From positions 251,785-315,784 of the forward strand of contig MU006093.1 in NCBI GenBank assembly GCA_010093705.1: DNA of 64,000 nt, read 5' to 3'. Source of the stretch: Patellaria atrata CBS 101060. Lineage: Eukaryota > Ascomycota > Dothideomycetes > Patellariales > Patellariaceae. Below, piece by piece: positions 23,433 to 36,254 of this stretch (within the stretch, counting starts at the first letter, position 1; each line of letters starts with the position of its first letter). The notes under the pieces are model-generated. The model made no database searches. It had not been told where the DNA came from and saw only the letters and a program-made list of their open reading frames with translations. The position numbers and the translations under genes are program-made.

Positions 23433-24379
23433 CTTCTCGCCCTACACCTGCGGGTGCATGTCAATTGTAAGTGTACTGAGGACACTCCTTTAAGACTCGA
23501 AAGAGAGGCAAAGAAGTTAAAGTCTTGAACTCGGGAGGTAAAATTCCAACTTCTAGCTTTTCCAGCCCCTAGTACAGTGTACAGATATGATCAGCCCTCA
23601 TACGACGCTTCGTATCTTCTTAGTGCTTGTTCTCGGAGACTCCGATATATAGAAAACATTGAAACATCCCAGTCCTTTTACTATTTATACTTGATCGCGA
23701 TGCAATGACAATTCCGTTGAAAGGTGCTGCTCTACTTTTCAGAAAACAATAACGACCCCGCGATACATCCTGATTTCTTGCATTTACTAAAGGGAGGGTG
23801 CTGGTCTAGAACTAACAATAGGCAGGATTTAGTCAGTATAAGCTCCTAATTTTTCAGCCTCAGTTAGCGAACCAGAGAGAGTGAGTATTTAGCGAAACAT
23901 AAGAAATGTGGCTGAAATGGGTAGTCGGTGAACGAAAACGCTATTTTGGACAATGGATTTACGAGAAGTAGAGAAAATGCGGTGTAACAATACGATGACT
24001 TCATAGACATGTTTCGATAGTTGTTGAGGTATCTTTGGTTAATGCTTGAGCCTATATTCTACTTACTACTTGATTTCTTTGTGTATTGTAAGGGAAAACG
24101 AGGAACATACAAAATCACCTCGGATGGGGATTCTACGAGGGAACGAGATTATACCACGGGTAATGACTTTTTGTCATCTATAAATTGTTTTCCGCACGAT
24201 AGAACAAACTACGCTCTTATCTTACTAACCCAGTGATCATGACCCTATATAAGAGTCAAAGTAGCCTATCGCCCAAGAAATTGTAAGCCAATGCGCACTT
24301 ACAAGCTTATGTCGGGATATAGGCCTCAGATAATCCTCTAAATAAAAAAGAGATCCCGTACTTTACCGAGAGACCGGCC
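23433..24379. other. Intergenic spacer, no gene recognised
   Basis: 947 bp between two minus-strand genes, containing the rhodopsin-domain gene promoter and the RAT1 3' region. A frame at 24021-24236 has no support. Confidence 0.35.
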
Positions 24380-27300
24380 TCAGTACCTATCGTAGTGTCT
24401 ATCATCCCGATAACCTCCCCTTCCACCACGTCCCTGGTAGGAATCTTGTCCGCGGTTATCATTTCGATATCCGCCTTCTCCACGATTATCATTCCTATAT
24501 CCACCTTGTCCACGATTATCATTTCTATATCCGCCTCCTCCAAATCCTCCGCGGTACCCATCATAACCTTGTTGACCTCCGCCATTATACCCTTGATACC
24601 CGCCATTTTGCCCTGGATGCCCATTCGTGGGTGGAGGTGTTAGATAACTCGATCCCCCTCTACCAAACCCTCCTGGTGGTGGTGGGTAGCCAGATCCTCC
24701 CCTGCCGTACCCTCCTGGTGGCGGCGGAATCCAACCATTAGCTGCCGCAACATGAGGCGGTGGTGGTACACCCCCTGGTATAAAATTTGGGTCCATGAAG
24801 GCAGCAAATGGATTCGAAGGGTTGCGATTGTTGGTATTGAACCCATTGCCGAAGTGGTCTTGAGGTCCATTCCGAGAATCTGATCGGTAATTGAATCCAC
24901 CATTGTTACCCCCGCCACGACCACCGCGACCACGGCCACGGCCGCTATTAGATCGGTTAAAAGGAGCACCACCGTAGGATCGACCGGATTTGCTAGCACG
25001 TTCGCGGGTCAAGGATATATCATTGGAGTCGAGTACTGGTTTAGGTATATCAACGCCGCGCAGTAACATGGATTTATGGACGGAATCGGACTGAGGCATA
25101 ATGTAGTTGACACTAATAGAGATTAGCTTGCATGATACTTTTCACGATAACCCTAAACCGGAACTACTTACCTGATTGATCGATCTTCATCGAGGTCAGG
25201 CATTCGACCAGCTGTTAGAGGAAATGATAGGGAACTCTGGGGGAGATATGAGTCGTTCTTTTCAAGTTCGCCGCATAGACCTTCGCTAACTTTAACATCT
25301 ATTTGGTACCTCGAGGTAGCCTGCTTTTTCGAATAAAAGTTCGTAGCGACCTCTTCGTAAAGTGGGTGGTGAGTTGAAAAGAGAAGTGCTTCATGTCCGA
25401 ATTGATTGCGTGCGATCTCATCAGCACTTAACAGTGGATACTTCTTTGCCATAGCATCCAGTAGCCTCTTTTCGTCTATGAAAGGGAGCAAGGCAACACC
25501 CTGCCAAGCCATCTTTTTCCCATTCAGGTCTATTTCAAACTCAGTTGGATAAAAGTCGATAATTTCGCTGTCTTCGTCGCTCATTAACGGGCGGAATGGG
25601 GCAGGTAACGTATGGCCAGATGCGGCCGGCATAACACCCATGAGCTGTTCATAAGGTCTGAATATTCTGCCTTTGTTAAACTTGATAGTCATTTTATCAA
25701 GATCCACAAAATCAGCGGCAAAGGGTGCATAATGATGTGGATAGTACCACGTCCACGAAGGACATCCTTGAAAGTAGTATAGCAAAACCCAAGCAAGACC
25801 TTCAACATAGTCTCTTCCTACTTGGTGGCGGAATTCGATGTCGTTTGGATCACGTTTGAACTTCTGCTGGTAATATCTATCAGAATATCCATCCTCCCAT
25901 AGGCGTACTGTATCCTCGGGAGGCTGGTCTGAATTCGACTTTGAACTGCCAATATTTGGTGTATTACGCCCAGGTGTGCCCGCATCATCTTCTTCCAAGG
26001 CATCCGCTTTTCGCTTCCCCAGGGTGGAGGGAGGGGTTTCCGTGAGATTCGCACCCGAGTTCTCCGGGGTTGCAATTGAAGAAGTAGCATCACGGTCTCC
26101 ATTTTCCGAATTCTTCGTAGGTGTCTCTTGAACGTTAAGATTCCTTCGTAGCAACTGTTCCTTGAGAGCTGCTGCTGCGCTTTTGTTGGCCAAGGCCGAC
26201 TGACTGAATGCATTTCGATTAACAAGAGCCTCGTGGGTCATTTGAATTGCTTCCGTGGTCCTTGATTCCCCAGGAGCAAAAGACGGCAAATGTTCGAAAT
26301 CTGCCGCTGTGAGCGGCGCGCGCCGCTTGGATCCACTTTGAGTGGGCGTGGAGTTCTGATCAGGATCGTTAGTGTTGCGTGAATTACGTCTTTCGTAATC
26401 GACCCTTCTTGCTTCGCTTCTTTCACTCTCTAGTTTCCTCCTCTTAGCATTCACTTCCCTCCGTTCCTCAGTCTGCCTTCGCCTCCTAAAGATAGCGTCT
26501 TCTTGTTTGGCAAGACCGGCAAGGATGAGTTGTACTCGTTCTAGGTCTACATGTCCATCTTTGGTAACATAGCCTCCCATCAAAGGGAGGTTGTCGCGCC
26601 AAATCGCTATCAATGTATCGATTCCTTGCTCTCGGATGTCCAAACTTGGTAGGTGAGGTAAGAAATCATTACCAACGAAGAAGCACATGAAGACCCAATC
26701 ATCCAGAGCACGCTCGAGATCGAAAGTGAAAGGAGCGTTAGGCACGTGCATTTCCACAGCAAGATACTCCCTGAGAATAGATACGTGTAACCATATAAAT
26801 GGTTTTAACAGAGAGCTACGATCTGCTCCAGTGAGGTCTTTCTCGACCTTTTGGACCTCGCCTCTACAACTATCCGCTCTATGCCCAGGTTGACCACAGA
26901 GATTGCAAACTTGCGTCTTAGTCTCTTGGAAGAACACGTCTTCTCGCAAAACACGAAAGTGAGGCTCATGTGTTGCCAGACCCAACATGATAAGATCTGC
27001 ATCAAGACCGTATATCACATGCCGGGTATTAGGGTCATGTTCTGGCTGCCGTCGTTGGGAGCGAATGAACTCCATAATTTTGTGTTCCCCTTCTCCAGGA
27101 ACAGTAGCGTCGGAAATGATAATTTTTAACTTCTCCCAGGCAGGATCTGTGTTAAGCTTATAAGCAATCCAGTATCGAAGACTTTTAGCGAGTATGTCCA
27201 TGAACGGCGTCCCAGGAGTAATTGCATTACTATCCCATGTCTTCTTATTCAGCGCATCTTCATCTACTTCTCCATCCGAGCGCGATTTTAGCATCTTGAG

Positions 27301-27875
27301 AAACTCGGCTTTGTCCTCATCTTTCTCTTTAGCTTCTTGTGCCGATCGAAACCTACGGGAGCGCTGTTGGTTCATCTTGGCTCGGGGAGCAACGCCATCT
27401 ATCGAACAGGTTAGTTTTAGAAGAAGGTAATAATGGTATCATATATATGAAGTAAGAAGATAGTCGTACCCCCCTCAGAGCGTAGTAGTTTGGAGCATAA
27501 CTGCAGCCGTCCTAAGGGAGCGCTATTTTCACACTACCATGAGCGTAGGATAGATTTTGCTAACATACCAACAGCAATCATCAACAATTTCCTTGGTCGT
27601 ACCATATTGACCACTCTTTCAGTGTACTTGAAAATCTCGATCATCATTTCTTCCTCATTAGCCGGGGCGGGTCGGTCCTCTGGATGCGCGCATGGATGGA
27701 CAATGCCATTCATGTCCAGATATAGGTTATCGAACTCTTCGCCATTAGGATTCCGCTCACGGGTATCGATCGGTATCTTTACCCCATCTACTTCCTCCGG
27801 CTCTTTCTCGATGACAGGCGAGATGATTTTAGGGTACTTTGTAGATAACCACCTGAACAACGCTGGAACACCCAT
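24380..27875 (-). CDS. RAT1: 5'-3' exoribonuclease 2 (Rat1/Xrn2)
   Basis: Three exons, 27875-27569, 27398-25172 and 25112-24380, give 1088 aa. This nuclear exonuclease degrades 5'-monophosphate RNA, drives torpedo termination of RNA polymerase II and trims rRNA and snoRNA ends. The N-terminal nuclease starts [11 protein letters not shown], with [25 protein letters not shown] across intron 1, [13 protein letters not shown] and [11 protein letters not shown] holding catalytic acidic residues. A CCHC zinc knuckle ([14 protein letters not shown], about 267-280) distinguishes Rat1 from cytoplasmic Xrn1. The second conserved block ([19 protein letters not shown]) and the YYYFQG-type region ([12 protein letters not shown]) follow. 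The C-terminal tail is Gly/Arg/Tyr-rich with short repeats. It is divergent from USO1 with a 581 bp shared spacer. Confidence 0.95.
24451..24540 (-). repeat. Three tandem 30-bp repeats in the RAT1 C-terminal tail
   Basis: Three adjacent 30-bp units (24451-24480, 24481-24510, 24511-24540) differ at only a few bases. On the coding strand each unit specifies a ten-residue GGYRNDNRG(Q/E)-type motif within the RGG-like tail. In-frame repeats like this are prone to copy-number change between strains. Confidence 0.85.
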
Positions 27876-28456
27876 GTTGAAAGATAGAGTCCGCTTTTAG
27901 TGGAATTGAATACTGTAACCTTATCAATGCGAAGAACAGAAAGTATGCTCTTTGTTCGATCGTTACGAAGTTGTAGCGCAAGGCAACAAATGCAGTTGCG
28001 GGAGTCGGGAAAGACCTGCGGTGCACTTTTAGATAGGTAACTTTCGAATCGCGTGGTTCATATGGCCATCCTGTGGGATCTTGTCTCAAGCGGTGTCCGC
28101 TACTGAGGGTAAAGTCAGTGCGGTGGGTGGTATTCTGGTAGAAAGTCAGAAGGTGGATGAGAGGTTGAGAACCTGGGTTTAACATAAGTTCTGCCTTTAT
28201 GCCGTTTTAGGTTTAGCGTTCAGATAGAAATTGTGAAACCACAAACTCCCCCATGCCAAAGCAGAGGACAGTGTGTTCTATAAGTGTATACAGTTCTAAT
28301 AGCCCTTTGAAATGCATATCTCCCATGAGTAGTCGATGTTAATCATGATCTCTACAATTTATACCAATTAAGATTGAGTCACTACTCTCCTGTAAAACCT
28401 CACCTTCGACTAGCGATGCTACAGAACTGCACTCGTAGCTCTCCAACACCGACAGC
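27876..28456. promoter_or_regulatory. Bidirectional promoter region of RAT1 and USO1
   Basis: The start codons of RAT1 (minus) and USO1 (plus) are separated by 581 bp, so this spacer must serve both genes. No TATA-like element stands out. This is inferred from gene orientation only. Confidence 0.5.
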
Positions 28457-31400
28457 ATGTTGCGAATGCTTGAAGCTCAAGCCCCGGCAAAACAAAATGC
28501 TACAGACACGATTAATACGCTGAGTAGTCGCTTGAATAGTGCTACTCTACTTGAGGACCGACGCGCCGCTATCCTTGGTCTGCGCAGCTTTGCCAAAGAG
28601 TATCCTGCTTCTGTCGCATCTGGAGCCCTTCGTGGTCTTATCAGCAGCTTAACAAAAGATTCTGAAGATGTTGACACAACCAAAGTTGTCTTAGAGACGC
28701 TTCTCATGCTATTTAACCCCAATGAAAACAGCGTATGAGCTCGTTCTACTTATATTTGGAGTATACTAACCATTATCTAGCCCGAAGCCTCAGATGATAT
28801 AGCTCTCTGGCTTGCTGATGAATTTACGCAGGTTAGTCGCACTGGTCTTCCATCTAGCACGTACTGAGCTCATATCAGCGTCAAGATAACATTACTATCC
28901 TGTTAGACCTACTTGAAACCCCCGACTTCTACTCCCGTATATACTCCCTACAGTTGATCCAAGCAGCCTCGTCTGCGAGGCCGGAGAGGACTCAAGAGTG
29001 CATTCTTTCAGCTCCTTTAGGGACTACAAGGCTTGTGGGGATACTTGACGATCCTAGGGATGCTATTCGCAACGGTATGGTATTTCTGTTAAGCTTCCTT
29101 TGCTGATACATTTCTGACAACTGTCAGCCGGACTTCTTCTCCTGACCGACCTTACCCAATCGTCACCAGAATTACAGAAGCTTGTAGCATTCGAGAATGC
29201 GTTTGAGAAAATCTTTGCCCTTATAGAAGCGGAAGGATCTCTTGAGCAGGGAGGCATTGTTGTGCAAGATTGCCTTTCTTTGCTCGCCAATCTAGTCCGT
29301 TACAATGCCCCAAATCAATCCCTATTCCGAGAGACCGGTTGTGTTGCCAAACTTGCTCAATTGTTGCCGGGTGGTCGTAAAAAGGTCGCCAATAGTGAAG
29401 AAGATAATTGGGCAAGCCCTCAGAAAGACAAAAACATTTGGGGTCTACTTGCTGTTCTACGCATGTTTTTAGTAAGAGGAAGTGTGGGCACCCAACAGAA
29501 CCAAAATTCTTTCTCGAAGCATAGATTGGTGCAATTGATTCTGAATTTAGCCTTTAATAAGCAAACCCAGATTCCAATCAAGGCTGAGGTTTGATATACT
29601 TTAGGCTTTTATTCCATATACTGGTATACTAATGGTAAAACTAGGCACTATATACATGTGCGGATATGATTAGAGCAAATCCACGACTACAGGAAGGTTT
29701 TGCACAACTTCAAGTCACCTTACCTATCGACCATGGAACATCTACACCGAACGGGGAGAAATCCATCAACGGTATATCGAAGGCCTATATCATCGATGCA
29801 CTTTTGGATCTGACGTTAAGCGCAAGCCCGTCCAGCACATTCGATGCTCGATTTGCTGCGTGCGAGTGTGTCAAAGCTTACTTCTATACGCACGGGGAAA
29901 TCAAGATGCACTTTTTGAATCGTGCCATTGAAGGTCATAAATCCGGTCAAGACGAGACAGCCAATGCGCTTACAACACTTATTCTCGGACACCATGGGCC
30001 TCAATATTCAGACCCATACCGCCTATGGTTTGCCTCTGTACTGGTGTTTCATCTTATCTTCGATGATCTCGAGGCTAAACGTCGACTCATGAGTGTTGCC
30101 GAAGGCGATGCAGAACAAGGCGAGGAGGTTGTTACCTGCATACAAGCATTGTCAAGTAATTTGATGATTGGACTGCAGACAGGTGCAGATGAAAGAGTGA
30201 CCGTTGGTTACCTGATGCTCCTGCTGGGGTGGCTTTTTGAAGATTCCAAGGCTGTCAACGACTTTTTAGGAGAAGGCAGCAGTCTACAAAGCCTGGTCCA
30301 AGCAGCTTCCAGAGCTCCTAACGGACAGGTGGTCGTTCAAGGGCTATGTGCTATTTTACTCGGTATAATCTATGAATTCTCTACAAAGGACTCCCCGATT
30401 CCTCGTCGAAAATTGCAATCTGTTTTAGTGAATAGTCTCGGACGAGAAAGATATCTTGACGCAATTACCCGTCTCCGACAACATCCATTCATTAGAGATT
30501 TTGAAGTCCTTAGCCCTGGTTCTTCTATAGCTTCGGGTAACCTACCTGATGTATACTTTGATTCGACATTTGTGGATTTCATCAAGGATAATTTTAGTCG
30601 CTTATCGAGGGCGATTGATCGAGACCCCGGACTTGAAGTTCAACAGTCTCATGAAGGTATTGATAGAGATCTTTTGGATAACCTAAAGGCACAGCTCGCA
30701 GAGAAGGATAAAGCTCTACAAAAAGCGGAAAACGAAGCTCTAACAGTGGAAGGGAAGCTCGGCAAGGAACAAGCAGACCATAGAAGATCTCAAGAAACAG
30801 CAATTGCTGAAGTCAACCGTATCAAGAATATAAATGAAGCCCTACAACGGAATCATGATGCAGAATCTAGGAAAGCGGAAGAACAATATCGTGCAGCATT
30901 GCAGCGACAAGAGGAGCAAAGTCGTCAGCAGATACATGCCATTAACCTTCAAATGCAGCAGAACCAACGTGAAGCTAGCTCAACTGCATCTAGAGTGAAG
31001 GAACAGTTCGATCGGGAGTTAAGCCAATGGAAACGTGCGAATTCTGAGCTCGAGGACAAATTAAAAAAGATACAACAAGCTCATTTCAATACCGGCACTC
31101 AACTCAAAGAGAGTGAGAACGAGATCAAGAAACTAAACGACGAGATTTCCATCATTACAAAGACCGTGGATGGATTGAAGGCGCAACTTCGAGACAAAGG
31201 GTCGGAGAGAGATGAGTTGAGGAGTCAGAACTTGGAGCTCGAAGTCACGATCGAGAAACAACGGACGCAGATTGAGACCCTAAATCGTTCCCTTGAGAAG
31301 AACCGGACCGACATCCAAGACGTGAATAGACAGATCAAGGACAGTGAGGCGAATCTGCAGCAAGTGGAAAAGGAGTTGACTCAGGCGCAAGAGGAGCTTA

Positions 31401-31671
31401 AGCAAACGCGTAAAGACTTAGCTGAAAAGGAAGAGGCCAGAAGTTCAGTTCAAGCAGAATTAGATGACATGCTCATCATACTGAGTGACCTAGAGGATAA
31501 ACGCACTAATGACAAGGTAATTCAGTATATCACCTATCCAGTGTATAAAGCTAACGTTTTCAGAAACGCCTCAAGGAACTAGGTCAAGAAACGTCTGATG
31601 CCGAAGTGGACGATGATGAAGATGAAGATGGGGATGAGGGAGAGGATGAAGACGATGAGGATGTCGATTGA
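28457..31671 (+). CDS. USO1: Vesicle tethering factor Uso1/p115
   Basis: Six exons, 28457-28732, 28781-28831, 28879-29074, 29128-29588, 29645-31516 and 31564-31671, give 987 aa. Uso1 tethers ER-derived COPII vesicles to the early Golgi before SNARE fusion. The N-terminal two thirds is the armadillo-like globular head, beginning EAQAPAKQNATDTINTLSSR and including the Uso1/p115 head-domain region (GLCAILLGIIYEF, VDFIKDNFSRL). From about residue 670 it is a long Gln/Glu/Lys coiled coil. The last exon encodes an acidic end, DEDEDGDEGEDEDDEDVD. The tail is shorter than in yeast Uso1, as in other filamentous fungi. Exon 2 has only 17 codons. All junctions hold frame. Confidence 0.93.
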
Positions 31672-32071
31672 TATAATCGCATAGTTTCTAGCAGTATTAT
31701 TTGAAAGAAGCGGGCGTTATCAAACCTCTACTGCGACATGCGGACCTTTTGCTATGTTGTAACTTGCTCTAGTTGTAGTGTACTTGTACATAAAGTTGCT
31801 TTATATCCAATATCCTGTGTTTTCAGTGAACCTCTTATTAATACGAAAATAGCGGTAGATGTCACGTTAAGCTTGACTTCTTCTACTACTATCACGAATG
31901 ATTTCATATAGACATATATTGGTATCAGATTAAGGTCCTCTGAGTCATGTCTAAAGGCGGTAACTTCAAATTTCATTTCTGCTCACACCACCCCTCCTTA
32001 CAACTACCCCACCAAAATCTTCCAAAACACGAAATCTCTGGGAAGTTTCTAGGGATTCAATCTTCCCCAAA
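31672..32071. other. Spacer between USO1 and ILS1
   Basis: 400 bp between two plus-strand genes. It should hold the USO1 3' UTR and the ILS1 promoter. Nothing else recognised. Confidence 0.35.
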
Positions 32072-35000
32072 ATGTCTATCGATTTCCCAGCTGAAGAAGA
32101 GAGAATTCTCAAAGGCTGGCAGGAAATTAACGCATTCCAGCGACAAGTAGAGCTATCCAAAGGTCGACCACCATACACATTTTACGATGGACCTCCGTTC
32201 GCTACTGGTTTACCTCACTACGGGCATCTTCTTGCTTCTACCATAAAAGATATCATTCCAAGATATTGGTCTATGAAAGGGCGATATGTGGAGCGAAGAT
32301 TCGGTTGGGATACTCATGGCGTACCAATTGAGTATGAGATCGATAAGAAGATGGGAATCAGTGGGAAAGACGCAGTAGCGAAACTAGGGATTGAAAGATA
32401 CAATGAAGAGTGTAGAGCGACTGTGATGAAATTCTCTGGAGAATGGAGGGCAACCATTGATCGTCTGGGACGTTGGATAGATTTTGATAATGATTACAAG
32501 GTATGGATCCACAGACACTTCGCAAATACAGAGACCATAAAGAGCTGACAAAGATGTGCGATAGACTATGGATACCAGCTTCATGGAGTCTGAATGGTGG
32601 GTCTTTAAACAGTTGTTTGATAAGGATGTCGTGTATCGAGGATATAGAGTTATGCCCTACTCCACAGCATTGAACACCCCACTTAGCAACTTCGAAGCCT
32701 CTCAGAACTACAAAGACGTCCAAGATCCGGCCGTTGTAGTGTCGTTCCCTTTACTAGATGACCCGAACACATTTCTCCTCGCCTGGACGACTACACCTTG
32801 GACTCTGCCTTCCCACACAGGACTAGCCGCGCATCCAGACTTGGAATATATCAAGCTCAAAGATGAAGCTACCGGCAGACACTATATACTACTAGAAGGG
32901 TTATTGAAGACATTGTACAAGGATCCTAAGAAAGCAAAATTCAAGATCGTTGAAAGGTTCAAGGGAAAAGACATGTTAGGTTGGAAGTATGAGCCGTTGT
33001 TCGATTATTTCTACGAAGAGTTCAAAGATTATGGATTCAAGGTACTCAATGCGACTTATGTCACTACGGACAGTGGTGTGGGCATAGTCCATCAATCACC
33101 CGCTTTCGGTGAAGAAGATTACAATGTAGCCATGGCTGCAGGCGTCATCAGCGACAAACGACCCCCCCCAAACCCGGTTGATGAGAAAGGAATCTTCACA
33201 TCTCAAGTCCGAGATTTTGCTGGTATGCATGTCAAAGCTGCTGACAAAGCTATTATCAAACTTCTTAAAGGCACCGGCCGCCTGATTGTCGACTCTCAAA
33301 TTACTCATAGTTACCCGTTCTGCTGGCGTTCTGATACCCCTTTGATATACCGCGCTGTTCCTTCCTGGTTTGTAAAAATTACTGATATCATCCCGAAGAT
33401 GCTCAAAAACATTGAAGAGTCGCATTGGGTTCCGAATTTTGTTAAAGAGAAACGGTTTGCTAGCTGGATTGCTAATGCCCGAGATTGGAATATCTCCAGA
33501 AACAGGTATTGGGGTACACCGATTCCACTTTGGGTTAGTGAAGACTTCAAAGAGGTGGTGTGCGTTGGTAGTATTCAGGAGTTGAAAGAGTTGAGCGGTT
33601 ACGAGGGCGAGATCACCGATCTACATCGTGACAAAGTGGATAAAATCACCATTCCAAGCAAGCAAGGTAATGGAGAGCTTCGACGAATTGAAGAGATATT
33701 CGATTGTTGGTTCGAGTCGGGTAGTATGCCATATGCCGGTCAGCACTATCCTTTCGAGAATCAAGAACACTTCAAGAAATCTTTTCCCGGAGACTTCATC
33801 GCAGAGGGCCTGGATCAGACAAGAGGTTGGTTTTATACACTAACAGTACTTGGTACCCATCTCTACGGATGTCTTCCATTCAAGAACTGCGTTGTGAACG
33901 GTATTGTCCTTGCTGAAGACGGTAAGAAAATGTCCAAGCGGCTAAAGAACTACCCCGATCCTGTTCTTATTATGAATAGCTACGGGTCTGATGCTCTCCG
34001 ATTATATCTCATTAACTCACCAGTCGTAAGAGCTGAGCCATTGAGATTTAAGGAAGCAGGTGTTAAGGAAATCGTCTCCAAGGTCCTTTTACCACTATGG
34101 AATAGCTACAAGTTCTTCGAGCAACAAGTAGCTCTCCTCAAGAAGGTTACGGGTGTAGAGTATTCCTTCGATCCAGATGCGGAAAAGACCAACACCAATC
34201 TCATGGATCGCTGGATTCTCGCGAGTTGTCAAAGCCTTCTGAAATTCGTCAACGCCGAAATGGAGGGTTATAGATTATACACCGTAGTCCCGCGTTTACT
34301 TGAACTTATCGATAATACGACCAACTGGTATATTCGATTTAATCGTCGGCGACTAAAAGGCGAGTATGGAATTGACGACACACAGCACGCTTTGAATACG
34401 CTTTTCGAAGTTTTGTACACTCTTACTCGCGGTCTTGCACCCTTCACCCCTTTCATCACAGATAACATCTTCCAACGATTACTTCCGTTCATCCCTCAGA
34501 GGTTACATGGTGAGGATATGCGAAGTGTGCATTTCCTTCCATTCCCTGAAGTACGGGAGGAGCTGTTCGACGAAGTTATCGAGCGGCAGATATCTCGTAT
34601 GCAGGCCGTCATTGAACTGGGGCGCATTAGCAGAGAGAGACGTACAATTGGGTTGAAGACCCCATTGAAGACTCTTATCGTTATCCACCCGGATCAGCAG
34701 TACCTAGACGACATCAAGGGGCTTGAGACCGAGATAGCCGAGGAATTGAACGTGCACAACCTTGTCCTTTCAAGTGAGGAAGACAAGTATAGCGTTCAGT
34801 ATTCATGTACTGCAGACTGGCCTGTCCTCGGGAAAAAGCTCAAGAAGGACATCCAGAAGGTCAAGAAAGCCTTACCTTCCCTGAGTAGCGACGATGTTCG
34901 AGGGTTCGTGCAGAATAAAGAGATCACAGTGGACGGCATCAAGCTAGCAGAAGAGGATCTCTTGGTCAAGCGCGGCTTGAAAGATACCGAAGCGAGCAAG

Positions 35001-35375
35001 AACCAGGAGTTTAACACCAATAACGATGTCTTGATCATCTTAGACGTGGCCTTGTATCCGGAACTTGAACAGGAAGGATTGGCGCGTGAGATCATCAACA
35101 GAGTACAGCGCCTGCGCAAGAAGGCCGGGCTACAAGCTACGGATGATGTGGGTATGGAGTACAAGATGATCGCTGATCCTGATAATATCGGAATAGAAAA
35201 CGTCTTCGAGACGCAGGGGAAGATGATCGAAAAGGCCTTGAGGCGACCCGTAGATAAACACGTAGTGACGGAAGTGGAAGGAAAGATTCCCGACGATGTG
35301 AAGGAAGATGTTATCCTACAGGAAGAACAGGAGGTACAGAAGGCCACGTTCTTGTTGAGACTTGTTAAGCTATAA
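32072..35375 (+). CDS. ILS1: Cytosolic isoleucyl-tRNA synthetase
   Basis: Two exons, 32072-32500 and 32565-35375, give 1079 aa, close to the yeast enzyme. It charges tRNA-Ile with isoleucine and edits valine. The class I signatures are present: HYGH (residues 49-52, the HIGH motif) and KMSKR (598-602). The inserted editing domain follows [17 protein letters not shown] and contains [25 protein letters not shown] and [10 protein letters not shown] match the catalytic core of eukaryotic IleRS. The anticodon-binding helical domain ([16 protein letters not shown]) and a C-terminal extension typical of cytosolic forms follow. No mitochondrial presequence is seen. Confidence 0.96.
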
Positions 35376-36254
35376 GGGGTGCCTTGGTGGTGTGACATTT
35401 GATGTATTCTATGGATGTCCCTTTTCGGATAGGAAAAAGTAGCATGGCAAATAGATGAATGATCATTCGAAGTCTCAGATTTCCCGTTCATCATAACGTA
35501 TCATTCCCCTCCATGTCATATGTGTACAGGTCTTGTACAGTCTATAATGCAAAGCTCTGAACGCTGCACAATTCCGCCTAGCACGCCGGGCTAACTTGTT
35601 ATTTCAACTTTTTATAGTTTGCCTGAAATCACATCAGTTCATCAGGACATCAACTATATACCGTACCCAGAATACATACCACATAACAATCTTTCAATTT
35701 CATAAACTCCGTCAAACACTTCCCCTTGTACACATTGTTGTAGTCCGCAACGATGCATTTGCCATACACCGCACTCTAAGGGCTGTCAGGTGACTTGTGG
35801 AATAGTATCCGGGTGTGGCATTCCTTACTTCTATGGAGCATTTCGCCGCTGCTGCAGCAAACTTCTCTATCGGACGGGTCTTTGTGGGCATGAGTGAAAT
35901 GTTTCAATTACTCAATGTAGTGATTAATGTTGAAGAAGTTGTCTCATGAACAGAACAATGTAAGTTCCATATAAGGAAACAATGTTTGGATCGTTTGCTT
36001 CACTTAGTTCTGTTACATTCAACCAATCATCGATAGCGTCTACATTCCATCTTCACGTCGCGTCCACCACTCGAAAACGCATTGTTTCGATATCAACATT
36101 CGAAACTTCTCACCTTTTTGGCTTTTCTTAGTAATGTCTATTTATTTGGCGTCGCATTGCTCAAGTAATAAATATATTGGACACGTAAATCCTTTCTCTT
36201 CACGCATGCCGCCTTCATGTCCCTCTTGGAGAAGCAGCGCGCTATAACCTTCGA
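35376..36254. other. Spacer between ILS1 and SFI1
   Basis: 879 bp, holding the ILS1 3' UTR and SFI1 promoter. The short motif GTACAGGTCTTGTACAGTCT occurs at about 35524-35543, just downstream of ILS1. No gene recognised. Confidence 0.35.
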
